Origin: Lachnospiraceae bacterium UBA3689 | GTDB taxonomy: Bacteria > Bacillota > Clostridia > Lachnospirales > Lachnospiraceae | DNA: 64,000 bases | Reading direction: 5' to 3' | Assembly (NCBI GenBank): GCA_002371465.1 | Contig: DFIU01000026.1 | Location: forward strand, 23,782-87,781 | In this document: in pieces, positions 45,338 to 54,584 of the stretch | How positions within the stretch are numbered: the stretch's first letter is position 1 | Layout: every line of letters begins with the position of its first letter | Position numbers and translations under genes: made by a program | The notes under the pieces: generated by a model | Database searches by the model: none | What the model saw: only the letters and a program-made list of their open reading frames with translations | Told to the model about the DNA's origin: nothing

Positions 45338-46129
45338 ATGGAATACAGTATGGTAGCGGACATTATGTTTGTGGCACCGGGGGAGCATGGTCCGATCTGG
45401 CCGGACACGGACGGAATTATCCAGGCCATGGAACTGGCGAAGGCGAATGGTCTGGATGCTATTGAGATTTTTGACTTTGATAGCAGGGATCTGGCAAGGC
45501 TGGCGGACGCAAAGACAAGACTTGGCATCGGCATTGCCACAATGAGCATGAAGAATGGCAAACTGTGGGCAGTTCCCGGAAAAGCAGAGGAGTTTGCACA
45601 GGGGCTGAAGGACAGCATAGAAGCGGCTGGAACTCTTGGAGTTAAAAAGCTGGTCGTCAGTGATGATCTGTACGATAAGGATGTTTCCAGAGAAGAGATT
45701 CATGCCGCTATGGTGGAAAACCTGAAAGCGGCTGCTCCTATTGCCGAAGCTGCCGGACTTACAATCCTGGCAGAGCCGCTCAGCGATCATTACTTCAAGG
45801 ATCCTGGTGAAGCGTTTGAAATTATCAAAGAGGTGGGAAGTGACAATGTTCGTCTCCTCTATGACATCTTTCATATGCAGCTGATCGCAGGCAATATTAC
45901 GAATACAATTAAAGAGAATCTTCCTTTGATCGGACATATCCATGGCGCAGGCGCCCCGGAAAGATGCGAAATCACAGGGGGAGAACTTAATTACCGCTAC
46001 ATCCTGACAGAGCTTAAGAAAGCTGATTATAAAGAAGGCTTCGGTCTTGAGTTTTTTACCTTTACAGACAGAGAGGCAAAGGTAAAAGCTTCGGCGGACC
46101 TGCTGCACAGTCTGGAAGTTGAAGGATAA
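45338..46129 (+). CDS. Hydroxypyruvate isomerase-like TIM barrel
   Basis: 263 residues, the length of hydroxypyruvate isomerase (Hyi/OtnI). Metal ligands appear as Glu in ILAEPLSD, Asp and His in YDIFHMQ, His in GHIHGAGAPER and Glu in FGLEFF. HxxxAxxPxR and GELNY are characteristic of Hyi-like enzymes. It probably isomerises a small keto-acid or a keto-sugar made by the Gfo enzyme encoded next. AGGGAGGA precedes the ATG. Confidence 0.85.
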   Translation: MEYSMVADIMFVAPGEHGPIWPDTDGIIQAMELAKANGLDAIEIFDFDSRDLARLADAKTRLGIGIATMSMKNGKLWAVPGKAEEFAQGLKDSIEAAGTLGVKKLVVSDDLYDKDVSREEIHAAMVENLKAAAPIAEAAGLTILAEPLSDHYFKDPGEAFEIIKEVGSDNVRLLYDIFHMQLIAGNITNTIKENLPLIGHIHGAGAPERCEITGGELNYRYILTELKKADYKEGFGLEFFTFTDREAKVKASADLLHSLEVEG

Positions 46130-46292
46130 AGAGGATGAGCGTGGCGGCTGCCGATTGGATGTTAGGTAAAAGAGGAAATCTGACATCTGAAAAAGATAGG
46201 TATCCTCGGAATATCAAAGAGTAAAAATTAAAGAGAAATAAAAGAAAAGCTAAAAGAACCAAAAGGAAAAATAAAATTAGGAGGAAATGAAC

Positions 46293-47360
46293 ATGGGAAA
46301 GGTAAGAGTAGGTATTATCGGTATTGGAGAGATTGGAACAACCAAGCATCTTACGCAGCTCGTCCGGCATAGTGACGAGGTGGAGATTGCCGTTCTTTGT
46401 GACTTGATCCCGGAGAGATGCGAGAAGGCAAACAAGGACTTTGGTCTTGATGCAAAGATTGTCACGGATTACAGAGAGCTTTGCACCGATCCGACACTGG
46501 ATGTTGTCCATGTCTGTACGCCGAACCCACTGCACAAAGAAATGACCATTCTGGCCCTGGAGAACGGCAAGCATGTCTACTGTGAAAAACCGCTTGCATG
46601 TACCTGGGAAGATGCCTGTGAGATGCGGGAAGCCGAGAAGAAATCCGGCAAGAAGCTGGCCTGCGGCCTTCAGTGGAGATATAACACCGCGACCATGGAG
46701 ATGAAGAGAATGTATAAAGCCGGTGAACTCGGCGATGTCTATTACATTCGCTCCAGCCAGCTCCGTCCGAGAAGACTGCCTGCCTATGGCGTCTATACCA
46801 ATAAGGAGCTGAACGGAGGCGGCGTTCTGATGGATGGCGGCCCTCACTCCATCGATCTGCCGATGTGGCTGACAGATAATTATGAAGTGGCAACTGTCCG
46901 TGGAGTTACCTTTGACAAGATGAAGGACTTCCCGGAAGGAAATGAACTTGGACCGTGGGATCCGAAGCAGTTCGATGTCGAGGATACGGCGATGGCCATG
47001 ATCACCATGAAGAATGGCATGATGTTTTATATCGAGACGGCTTGGTGTTCCAACATGCAGCAGGAGGCTCCCGGTATCATTGCCTCTATCGCGGGCACAA
47101 AAGCCGGTGCAGACATGGTGGGAGAGGGCTTTGAAGAGGCTGTTCGTGTGACTGGCGTCAAAGACGGCAAGCTGCAGACGGAGACCAGATACCCGGAAGA
47201 GAAATATAACATGTGGGAGTATGACATGGACAGATGGGTCGATGCGATCACAAAGGGCGGTGAGCCGGCGGTCAATTCCTACCAGGCAGCGGTTGTTACC
47301 CGTGTCATTGAGGCTGTTTATCAGTCTGCGGAGACCGGAGAGACAATCGTATTCGACTGA
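46293..47360 (+). CDS. Gfo/Idh/MocA family NAD(P)-dependent dehydrogenase
   Basis: 355 residues from ATG 46293, 8 bases after AGGAGG; ATG 46287 is too close to that site. The Rossmann motif GIIGIGEIGTT lies near residue 8 and CEKPLAC near 95. The DGGPHSIDLPMW element provides the Asp/His pair of the substrate domain. It should oxidise or reduce a sugar or glycoside hydroxyl. This is the third isomerase-Gfo pair in the window. A family 5 binding protein follows after a hairpin. Confidence 0.9.
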   Translation: MGKVRVGIIGIGEIGTTKHLTQLVRHSDEVEIAVLCDLIPERCEKANKDFGLDAKIVTDYRELCTDPTLDVVHVCTPNPLHKEMTILALENGKHVYCEKPLACTWEDACEMREAEKKSGKKLACGLQWRYNTATMEMKRMYKAGELGDVYYIRSSQLRPRRLPAYGVYTNKELNGGGVLMDGGPHSIDLPMWLTDNYEVATVRGVTFDKMKDFPEGNELGPWDPKQFDVEDTAMAMITMKNGMMFYIETAWCSNMQQEAPGIIASIAGTKAGADMVGEGFEEAVRVTGVKDGKLQTETRYPEEKYNMWEYDMDRWVDAITKGGEPAVNSYQAAVVTRVIEAVYQSAETGETIVFD

Positions 47361-47407
47361 GGTATACATAACGTAAGTTTAATAGATGGATCAATCAAAA
47401 CAATTAT

Positions 47408-47432
47408 GAAGTGGCGGACCTTGCGCCACTTC
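47408..47432 (+). other. Perfect hairpin just upstream of a ribosome site
   Basis: Nine-base arms GAAGTGGCG/CGCCACTTC with a seven-base loop, ending 3 bases before GGAGG of the next gene. No T-run. It may protect the downstream binding-protein mRNA after processing, or tune its translation. Confidence 0.55.
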
Positions 47433-47444
47433 ATTGGAGGTCAT

Positions 47445-49124
47445 ATGAAAAGAAAGATGAAAGTCAAAAACCTGGTTCAAACTGGTTTGGCAGTTGCTCT
47501 TGCCTTTTCTCTCGCCGGATGCGGGGGTGCAGCAACTTCATCACCGGCAAAGGGGAATGCTGCGAACGGAGGTGCAGCAACTGCCAGTATGGCAGAGTCC
47601 GGACAGACTGCCGGAATGGCAGGCGTTTTAAAACCCAACAGTGATCCGGTTAATACAGAAAAGACTGATAAGAATCTGACGATCGGGCTGGTATCAGAAC
47701 CCTCTACGCTTTGGGCGTCAGGGACAGGAAAGGTGGAGAATGAAGAAGAGATGATTGCGGCGGCGATCAGGGACTGCCTTGTCCGCCTGGACAGAAAGAC
47801 TGGTGAGGTCGTTCCGGATCTGGCGACTTCCTGGAAGTGGACAGACGGCACTCACTGTCAATTCACATTGAGGGAAGATGCCCTTATGACGGACGGCACG
47901 CCTCTTGTGGCCGATGATGTCGTTTACTCTGTCAATGTGTGGAAGGATAAGAGTGCAAATACGGATACCGGGCGTTTTCTTGTTGGTGCGACAGCGGATG
48001 ATGAGCATACGGTAACCATTGAATTCAATACAGCCGCTCCGGATATGCTCTATCTTCTGGCCTGGTCAAACTTTGGTATTGTCAGTGAGGACGAGGTAAA
48101 TGCGGCAGGAGGAGTCGAGGAGGCCGCCAAAAAACCGGTTATGGGATGTGGCCGCTACCTGTTCAAGGAGTGGAACCACGGACAGAATATTGTTCTTGAG
48201 AGAAATGACAAGTACTGGGATCAGGATTATGTCGGATACTATAAGACGGTTACCCTGACTTTCACCAATGATTCAGCGGCTCGCGAACTTGCGGTTGAGG
48301 CGGGGGATGCCCAGGTAGCCTTTGACCTTCCGCTCAGCCAGGCGGCGACCTATGCGGCAAGTGAGAATGTCAGCATTGAAATGTATCCATTTGGTCAGAA
48401 TACCAGACTTTGGTACAATATGGGCAAAAAAGCGGGAGCAACAAAAGATATCCGGGTGCGGCAGGCAATCGATAAGGCTCTGGATTTTGACGCGATCGCT
48501 CAGGTTGGAACAGCGGGATCCGGAAAATCGGTTCTTGGCTACTTCCCGGAAGACAGCAAGTACTACAATGCGACCTTTACCCCGGAAGAGCGAAAGGTTG
48601 ATGTAGAAGGAGCGAAAGCGCTTCTGAAAGAGGCCGGATATGAGAATGGTCTGAGCTTAAAGCTTATAGGAATGCAGGACGAGGAACCGGTTTACACGGT
48701 GATGCAGGAGAATCTGCGTGCAGCAGGTATCAATCTGTCCATTGATATTCTGGACACTCCTGCCTTTGTGGAGGGGGCAAACAGCGGTGACTACGACCTG
48801 ATTCATGTAGGGGATCTGGTAGATGCAAGATACCCGGCTATCATGCCTTTCTTTATGCAGCAGAATATTGATACCTTCAACATCGGCGGAAGCAAGTATA
48901 CGACACCGGATATCGAGAATGGCGTCAAACAGTTTATCTCCGAGACCGATGATGCAAAGGCAAAGAAGGAACTGGCGAATCTGGAACAGACCTGGAAAGA
49001 TGAGATGTACTTCTCCAACACCTATTCCATGATGAAGTCAGCAGCCATTGCTAAAAATCTGAAAGGATATTCCACAATCGAGAGAGGATTCGTTGATCTT
49101 ACCGCGATGTACGAGGCGTCATAA
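47445..49124 (+). CDS. ABC transporter family 5 substrate-binding lipoprotein (third copy)
   Basis: 559 residues from the ATG after TGGAGG; an upstream in-frame ATG at 47406 would place the hairpin inside the gene. Lipobox SLAGC (Cys26), Ala/Gly/Ser linker, then the family 5 fold with LATSWKW, DGTPLVADDV and NDKYWD. It resembles the two copies at 19590-23115, yet no Dpp-type permease lies next to it. It either serves the distant DppBCDF or a transporter elsewhere. A terminator follows and a different sugar importer begins. Confidence 0.92.
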   Translation: MKRKMKVKNLVQTGLAVALAFSLAGCGGAATSSPAKGNAANGGAATASMAESGQTAGMAGVLKPNSDPVNTEKTDKNLTIGLVSEPSTLWASGTGKVENEEEMIAAAIRDCLVRLDRKTGEVVPDLATSWKWTDGTHCQFTLREDALMTDGTPLVADDVVYSVNVWKDKSANTDTGRFLVGATADDEHTVTIEFNTAAPDMLYLLAWSNFGIVSEDEVNAAGGVEEAAKKPVMGCGRYLFKEWNHGQNIVLERNDKYWDQDYVGYYKTVTLTFTNDSAARELAVEAGDAQVAFDLPLSQAATYAASENVSIEMYPFGQNTRLWYNMGKKAGATKDIRVRQAIDKALDFDAIAQVGTAGSGKSVLGYFPEDSKYYNATFTPEERKVDVEGAKALLKEAGYENGLSLKLIGMQDEEPVYTVMQENLRAAGINLSIDILDTPAFVEGANSGDYDLIHVGDLVDARYPAIMPFFMQQNIDTFNIGGSKYTTPDIENGVKQFISETDDAKAKKELANLEQTWKDEMYFSNTYSMMKSAAIAKNLKGYSTIERGFVDLTAMYEAS

Positions 49125-49142
49125 CATTTTTAAGCAGGTTTA

Positions 49143-49195
49143 AAAGGGGACCAGGGGTGGAATGTGTTCATTTCGCCCCTGGCCCTTTCTTTAAT
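49143..49195 (+). terminator. Rho-independent terminator after the third family 5 binding protein
   Basis: AAAGGGG-CCAGGGG pairs with CCCCTGG-CCCTTT across a long loop (arms about 49143-49157 and 49175-49188), followed by CTTT. Confidence 0.7.
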
Positions 49196-49310
49196 ACATG
49201 AAAAGATCGAAAGAAAATGCCTGATTGAATAAAATTATGATCATATTTTGACGCTCTGGTCTAAAGTGGAAAGAATTAGTATATAAAAAGCACAAAAAAA
49301 GAGAGAATTA

Positions 49311-49342
49311 TTGAGTTTATATGTAAAATATAGTGGTATGAT
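49311..49342 (+). promoter_or_regulatory. Candidate promoter of the Rbs-type operon
   Basis: An extended -10 TGGTATGAT (TATGAT at 49337-49342) lies 44 bases before the start codon. The nearest -35 TTGAGT (49311) has a long 20-base spacer, so the extended -10 carries the call. Confidence 0.35.
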
Positions 49343-49386
49343 AAAGGTGTTACAGGCATAAAGCATTTTTATGGAGGGAGAAGAAT

Positions 49387-50433
49387 ATGGCTTTTAAGAA
49401 GATTCTGGGAATTGGGCTGGCAGGAGTGATGGCGCTGTCTATGGCAGCCTGCGGCAGTTCAGCGGGGACATCATCCGCTTCAACGGCCGCTGGAACAGCG
49501 CAGTCAGATGCGGGTGAGGCATCATCCGGAGCAGGACAAACGGCGAAAGGCGACCTGCTAATTGGGGTCACACTTCCGTCTATCAGCAGCGATTTTACCG
49601 TCGCTATGCGGGATGGAATTGTAGGAAGGCTGGAAGAGGCTGGCTGCAAGGTTCAGTTCGATTCTGCTGATAATGACGTAACGAAGCAGGCCAATCAGGT
49701 AGAAAATGATATCACGATGGGATGTGATGCCCTGATTGTGTGGCCTGTCAATGGCGATGGCATCTCCAGTACCTGTAAAAAAGCGGTTGAGCAGGGCATT
49801 CCGGTTCTCGGGTTTGCCAATAAGATTAAAGATGCAACCGCAAATAACGTTGCTGCATCGGACGAGGAGATGGGGGAATCTGTAGCGGATATGGCCAGCG
49901 AGTGGATTGACCAGGCCTTTGCTGACGCCGGAGACAAAGAGGTGGATGTTCTTTGCATCACAGCCTCCAATACGCCGGAAGCAGTAGACCGCAGTACGGG
50001 TATGCAGAAGCTTGCTGAAAAAAATTCCAAGGTAAAGCTGTCCACTGCAGAGGTTGACTGGGACAGCCCGGATCAGTCCAGACAGCTGGTGGAAAATTCT
50101 CTTCTTGCCGATCCGGACATCGATGTCATCCTGACTCCGGGAAATACGGTCGGGGCTGCTGCCAACAGCTACATTATGAGTGCTTCCTCTCCGATTGAAG
50201 ACAAGAGCAAATTTGCTGTCTTTACAGTCGACGAGACAGAAGAGATTATCTCCGCAATCCGCAGTTCTGAATCCAATGAAGCCGTGCTGCGCGGAACGGT
50301 ATCCATGGGCAGCATCGACCATACCGTAGATCAGCTGATGAAATCGGTACAGCCCCTGCTCGACGGAGGGACGTTTGTTGACATTCAGGGCGATGCAGTC
50401 AAGCTGAATGCAGAGGCTCTTAAAGAAAAGTAA
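49387..50433 (+). CDS. RbsB-type sugar-binding lipoprotein
   Basis: 348 residues. Signal peptide and lipobox SMAAC (Cys22), a Ser/Ala linker, then the periplasmic-binding type 1 fold opening with LIGVTLPSISSDFTVAMRDGI. Two lobes are evident (ALIVWPVNGDGI, VDVILTPGN). It binds a pentose, hexose or cyclitol for the RbsA/RbsC-like transporter downstream. A terminator hairpin between it and the ATPase gene explains likely higher expression. Confidence 0.92.
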   Translation: MAFKKILGIGLAGVMALSMAACGSSAGTSSASTAAGTAQSDAGEASSGAGQTAKGDLLIGVTLPSISSDFTVAMRDGIVGRLEEAGCKVQFDSADNDVTKQANQVENDITMGCDALIVWPVNGDGISSTCKKAVEQGIPVLGFANKIKDATANNVAASDEEMGESVADMASEWIDQAFADAGDKEVDVLCITASNTPEAVDRSTGMQKLAEKNSKVKLSTAEVDWDSPDQSRQLVENSLLADPDIDVILTPGNTVGAAANSYIMSASSPIEDKSKFAVFTVDETEEIISAIRSSESNEAVLRGTVSMGSIDHTVDQLMKSVQPLLDGGTFVDIQGDAVKLNAEALKEK

Positions 50434-50462
50434 GTTTTCCTTAGTTTTGAACCGAAAAATGG

Positions 50463-50496
50463 AGAACTTCTGTGAGCTTTCACAGAAGTTCTTTTT
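50463..50496 (+). terminator. Intra-operon terminator between binding protein and ATPase
   Basis: Perfect 13-base arms AGAACTTCTGTGA/TCACAGAAGTTCT (50463-50475, 50480-50492) with a GCTT loop and a T-run (TTTT). The next ribosome site starts 6 bases on, so read-through feeds the ATPase gene. Confidence 0.85.
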
Positions 50497-50513
50497 CAAT
50501 CAGGGAGGCGGAA

Positions 50514-51992
50514 ATGGAGCAGGATGTTGTTCTTAGCATGAAGAACATTACGAAGATATACCCTGGCGTCCGGGCGCTTGATGACGTCAGTCTGGAAGTG
50601 CGGGCCGGAGAGGTACATGCGCTTTTGGGAGAGAATGGAGCAGGAAAGTCGACCCTGATCAAGGTTCTCTCCGGAGCTGTGCAAAATGAAGGCGGGACGA
50701 TTGTTCTCAGGGGAAAGTCCTATAGTCATATGACGCCGGCGGTCTCACGGACAAATGGGATTGAGGTCATCTACCAGGAGTACAACCTGATTCCGGGACT
50801 GACCGTGGCGGAAAACATCTGCCTGGGGCAGAAAATGCATGGCATGGTAGACCTTAAGGGGCAAATCAAGCGGACACAGGAGCTTTTAGACCGATATCAG
50901 ATTCAGCTGGATCCACGGGCCCTGGTCGGTCAGCTGCCTCCAGCCAGGCAGCAGCTGGTGGAGATTGCAAAAGCAATATCCAAAGATCCCGAAATCGTGG
51001 TCATGGATGAACCTACGGCCCAGCTGTCTCTTGCGGAAGTTCAAAATTTATATCGGATTATTCGGGAGTTAAAGGCAAAAGGCACCGCGGTGATCTACAT
51101 CTCTCATCGCCTGGAGGAACTCTTCGAGGTCACAGACCGGATCACAATTATGCGGGATGGTCAGTATGTCGATACTGTAAATACGAAGGAGACCAACCGT
51201 GACCGCCTCATCGCGCTGATGGTCGGCAGGGAATTAAAGCATACCTATGACCGCACCTGCCGGGCAACAGACGAGGTGGTTTTGAAAGCGGACCATATCG
51301 ACAGCTATGTCAATACAGACTGCAGTTTTGAATTGCACCGGGGAGAGATTCTGGGTTTCGCCGGGCTCGTCGGTGCGGGGCGAACCGAGCTGATTCGTGC
51401 TATCTTTGGCGCAGATAAAAAGCTTGCCGGCAAAGTGTATGTACATGGCAAAGAGGTCCATATAAAAAGTCCGGAAGATGCGATTCGCTGCGGGATCGGT
51501 TTGATTCCGGAAGACCGGAAGATGCAGGGCTGTTTTTTGAATCAGAGCATATCCTGGAACATCAGCATGGGCAACATTCGGTCCATGACAAAAAGGGGTC
51601 TGGTGAGTGAAAAAAAGATTGTCAGTGAGGCAGAAAAATACGAGCAGATGCTTAATATCAAGACCCCGTCCCTTAAGCAGCTGGTTCGGAATTTATCGGG
51701 AGGCAACCAGCAGAAGGTGGTACTGGCCAAAGTACTGGCGGCCGATACAGAGATTGTTATTTTCGATGAGCCAACCAGAGGGATCGATGTTGGAGCCAGG
51801 GCAGAGATCTACGATCTGATGAATCATCTTGTTGAGATGGGCAAGTCGATCATCATGATCAGTTCGGATATGGAGGAACTGCTGGGTATGTCGGACCGGG
51901 TTATCATCCTGGCAGACGGAAGAATTACTGGAATATTGAATCGGAATGAGTACAGTCAGGAGCGCATCCTTGACCTGGCATCCGAGGCGTAA
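50514..51992 (+). CDS. RbsA-type sugar ABC transporter ATPase with two ABC domains
   Basis: 492 residues from the ATG after AGGGAGG. The N-terminal domain has Walker A GENGAGKST and Walker B VMDEPTAQLS; its signature is LPPARQQLVEIA, a non-canonical form. The C-terminal domain has the degenerate loop GLVGAGRTEL, the normal signature LSGGNQQKV and Walker B VIFDEPTRGID. This asymmetric layout is typical of RbsA, MglA and XylG. It energises the RbsC-like permease 13 bases downstream. Confidence 0.93.
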   Translation: MEQDVVLSMKNITKIYPGVRALDDVSLEVRAGEVHALLGENGAGKSTLIKVLSGAVQNEGGTIVLRGKSYSHMTPAVSRTNGIEVIYQEYNLIPGLTVAENICLGQKMHGMVDLKGQIKRTQELLDRYQIQLDPRALVGQLPPARQQLVEIAKAISKDPEIVVMDEPTAQLSLAEVQNLYRIIRELKAKGTAVIYISHRLEELFEVTDRITIMRDGQYVDTVNTKETNRDRLIALMVGRELKHTYDRTCRATDEVVLKADHIDSYVNTDCSFELHRGEILGFAGLVGAGRTELIRAIFGADKKLAGKVYVHGKEVHIKSPEDAIRCGIGLIPEDRKMQGCFLNQSISWNISMGNIRSMTKRGLVSEKKIVSEAEKYEQMLNIKTPSLKQLVRNLSGGNQQKVVLAKVLAADTEIVIFDEPTRGIDVGARAEIYDLMNHLVEMGKSIIMISSDMEELLGMSDRVIILADGRITGILNRNEYSQERILDLASEA

Positions 51993-52005
51993 GAGGAGAG
52001 AAAAG

Positions 52006-52971
52006 ATGGAGAAATCGAAGGTAAATGCGTTTGTCAGAAAGAATATGATGTGGCTGATTTTGATTCTGCTCATGCTGGTTTTTGCGATTCTTTCGCCGAA
52101 CTTCCGGTCTTTCAAAAATATGATGAACATTCTCACGCAAAATGCCTATTTCATCATTGCAACAATCGGTGTGGCTTTGATCATGATTAGCGGGGGAACG
52201 GATCTTTCTGTAGGTCAGGCCATGGGGGTGATCGGCGTCAGTGTAGCTCTTCTGATGAGAGGTGGATGCCCAGTACCGGTGGCCGTCCTTTTGGGGATTC
52301 TGATTGGTGCCGTTCTTGGAGGCTTTAATGGTGCCTGTGCCAATGTGCTGAAGATTCATTCCATGATTGTCACTCTGGCAACCATGACTATGTATAAAGG
52401 AATTTCCTATATTCTGTCTGGCTCCCAGTCCTACTATGATTTCAGTGACAAATACCTGAGTATCGGACAAGGGGCAGTTGGTCCTGTTTCCGTCCCGGTC
52501 ATCATCATGATTGTCGTCGGAATCGTAATCAGCTTTATCCTCTCAAAGACGGTGTTTGGGCGTTTCATTTATGCGGTCGGGGGAAATGCGGAGACAGCCC
52601 GACTGGCCGGTGTCAATGTGCATAAGATTAAGCTCATGACCTTTGGGCTGGCCGGCTGTCTGTTCGGTGTGGCAGCCGTGATTCTGACTTCCAGGGGGGG
52701 ATCGGCAAGCTCCGCTATCGGACCCGGCGTTGAATTTGACGCCATTACGGCCTGCGTTCTTGGAGGCGTATCCTTCATTGGCGGCGCCGGGAGAGTATCA
52801 GATGCTGTGGTTGGCTGCTTGATTCTTGGCGTGCTGACGAACGGGATGCAGATGATTGGCATGGATGTCAATTCGCAGTATGTTGTCAAGGGTATCCTGC
52901 TCCTTGCATCTATCGGCTATGATACTTACCAGAGACAGGTAAAGGTCAGGATGAAAGCTGACAAGAAGTGA
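52006..52971 (+). CDS. RbsC-type sugar ABC transporter permease
   Basis: 321 residues with about eight to ten hydrophobic helices. The family motif GGTDLSVGQAMGV lies near residue 65 and the conserved GRFIYAVGGNAETARLAGVN cytoplasmic loop near 190. AGAGGAGAG precedes ATG 52006. It completes the Rbs-type importer with the binding protein and the ATPase. There is no ribokinase or mutarotase nearby. A strong terminator follows. Confidence 0.93.
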   Translation: MEKSKVNAFVRKNMMWLILILLMLVFAILSPNFRSFKNMMNILTQNAYFIIATIGVALIMISGGTDLSVGQAMGVIGVSVALLMRGGCPVPVAVLLGILIGAVLGGFNGACANVLKIHSMIVTLATMTMYKGISYILSGSQSYYDFSDKYLSIGQGAVGPVSVPVIIMIVVGIVISFILSKTVFGRFIYAVGGNAETARLAGVNVHKIKLMTFGLAGCLFGVAAVILTSRGGSASSAIGPGVEFDAITACVLGGVSFIGGAGRVSDAVVGCLILGVLTNGMQMIGMDVNSQYVVKGILLLASIGYDTYQRQVKVRMKADKK

Positions 52972-52990
52972 TCTGGGGCAAAAACTCAAA

Positions 52991-53035
52991 AAAGACGGAC
53001 CAACATTTTTTAGATGAAATGTTGATCCGTCTTTT
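52991..53035. terminator. Terminator between convergent transcription units
   Basis: AAAGACGGA-CAACATTT pairs with AAATGTTG-TCCGTCTTT (one mismatch) and ends in TTTT; the mirrored arms let it serve both strands. Confidence 0.85.
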
Positions 53036-53061
53036 GGCCTGAAAAACTTACTCGGATTATC

Positions 53062-53271
53062 TTATACGGCATTGCCGACGCGATATAAAGAACCGTTACT
53101 GCCGACGATTCCATCCACAGTTCTGGAACCGTTCAGAATGACCGGTGTGTGGAATAGAGAACGGATTTTGGAAAGAAGGCTGACTTTCGTCTCCTGACTG
53201 CTGTGATCCGGGCGGATTTCAAGGCCTTCGAACTCGGTGACATACTCTTCTGCGTTATAAGAATAGAACAT
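53062..53271 (-). CDS. Small protein of unknown function, 69 residues
   Basis: I do not recognise it. An ATAGGAGG ribosome site lies 9 bases before the ATG, which argues that it is translated. It is soluble, with an aromatic start (MFYSYNAEEY), a central basic helix (LLSKIRSLF) and a Gly/Ser-rich end (VDGIVGSNGSLYRVG). It stands alone on the minus strand between two operons, with no signal peptide or membrane segment. Roles such as a small regulator, chaperone or peptide precursor are open. Confidence 0.6.
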   Translation of the reverse strand: MFYSYNAEEYVTEFEGLEIRPDHSSQETKVSLLSKIRSLFHTPVILNGSRTVDGIVGSNGSLYRVGNAV

Positions 53272-53429
53272 GGTAATAACCTCCTATAGATGAAAGGAAT
53301 GCGGTCAGATGATCTGCGCTGGTCTGCATTCTTAAATTTGTCTGATGTACTTTACCGTATTAATATAGATGACTTTTTGCTGGTCTTCTTTTCAAAAAAC
53401 GATAAAAATCAATCAAAAATTGCAGGGGC

Positions 53430-54047
53430 TTACCAGAGTTCAGGCATATCCTTTAAGCTGTAAGCCTGTGTGATCTCCCGGATAACCCGGCAGGGATTGC
53501 CGGCAGCGAAGACGTTGTCCGGCAGATCTCTTGTCACGACGCTGCCTGCCCCTACAACGACTCCGCTACCAATCTTTACCCCGGGGCAGACGACCACATT
53601 GGCCCCCAACCAGCAGTCATCGCCGATTGTCACAGGTTTGGCACGGCACAGACCGTGAGTCTCTCCCTCTGTATCCGTCATGCCGCGGCGTTCCTGGGCG
53701 ATCATAGGATGGATGGGGGTTACGATGGTCACATTGGGACCGAAGTTGCATCTCTCTCCGATGGTCACCTTTGCGTCGTCCTGGATTGTCAGATTGAAAT
53801 TAAAGAAGCAGCCGTCACCGATTGACGTGTGCGTTCCATAGTGAAAAAAGATGGGGCCCTGGAAGAAACAGTGTTCTCCCAGGCTGCCAATCAGGTCCGC
53901 CAGAATCTGGGCTCGTTTTTCGGTTTCATCTTCATGGGTCGCGTTATAATCTGTGTCCAGGTTGTGGGCCTTTAGTTTGATTGCTTTTAGCGCCGGATGT
54001 CCGGGGAAGAACAGCTTGCCGGCAAATATTTTTTCCTCTTCAGTCAT
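53430..54047 (-). CDS. Maltose/galactoside O-acetyltransferase-type hexapeptide protein
   Basis: 205 residues of the LacA/Maa family. An N-terminal maltose-acetyltransferase helix region (LFFPGHPALKAIK) is followed by left-handed beta-helix hexapeptides. The catalytic His lies in VTPIHPM and the C-terminal repeats are IGDDCWLGANVVVCPGV. It transfers acetyl from acetyl-CoA to a sugar hydroxyl, perhaps to detoxify non-metabolised sugars imported by the neighbouring transporters. AAAGGAGAG precedes the ATG on the minus strand. Confidence 0.92.
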   Translation of the reverse strand: MTEEEKIFAGKLFFPGHPALKAIKLKAHNLDTDYNATHEDETEKRAQILADLIGSLGEHCFFQGPIFFHYGTHTSIGDGCFFNFNLTIQDDAKVTIGERCNFGPNVTIVTPIHPMIAQERRGMTDTEGETHGLCRAKPVTIGDDCWLGANVVVCPGVKIGSGVVVGAGSVVTRDLPDNVFAAGNPCRVIREITQAYSLKDMPELW

Positions 54048-54584
54048 CTTATCTCTCCTTTGGGGATGCGGCTTTCACAGCTGCCGCATATGGTTTATCT
54101 GGATATGTTTGGCAGATTTATTATAAGACAAAAATCCCTGGACTTCAGTATGAATCGAAAGAGAAAGCGCATAAGGAGAAGATTCAGAAAGCTGATAAAG
54201 GTCATAAAGATCACAAGGGGAAAGTTAAAAAAGGATGGTCAGAAAAAGGTATGGAAATGTGGATCCGGAAGCATGGAACAGAAATGATGCTAAGTGAAGA
54301 GGAATATTCTGAACCGTTTTAGATGAGGATATCCTGGATAAAATAAATTTTGCTCCAATAAATAACCGAGAAAATAAAAATATCGTCGCCTTCCGGGATG
54401 AATTTGGGGCATCATAGAGATTAAGGTACAGTATCCTGCCATCAATCAGTCCTGCGCTTGCGGTGGAGGCTATCCCCCTATAGATCTTTTGCGCTAAAGC
54501 GTGTCGGATAAGTGGGGGAAGCACCTGAGGCAGCAGCTTGGGACTGGTTCCTGGGGAAACGTGGAGAACAGAAGGGAGAAACTT
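54048..54584. other. 537-base divergent intergenic region, no convincing gene
   Basis: It separates the minus-strand acetyltransferase from the thiolase-like gene. A Lys-rich open frame ending at 54322 has no good ribosome site and no recognisable family. The middle (54320-54400) is AT-rich. A weak -35/-10 pair (TTGCGG at 54458, TAGATC at 54481, spacer 17) could drive the thiolase operon. It may hold the decayed end of a lost gene. Confidence 0.5.

Noticed and set aside
53981..54322. 113-codon Lys-rich open frame
   Set aside because: It overlaps the acetyltransferase start on the other strand, lacks a ribosome site and resembles no family; treated as non-coding or decayed sequence.
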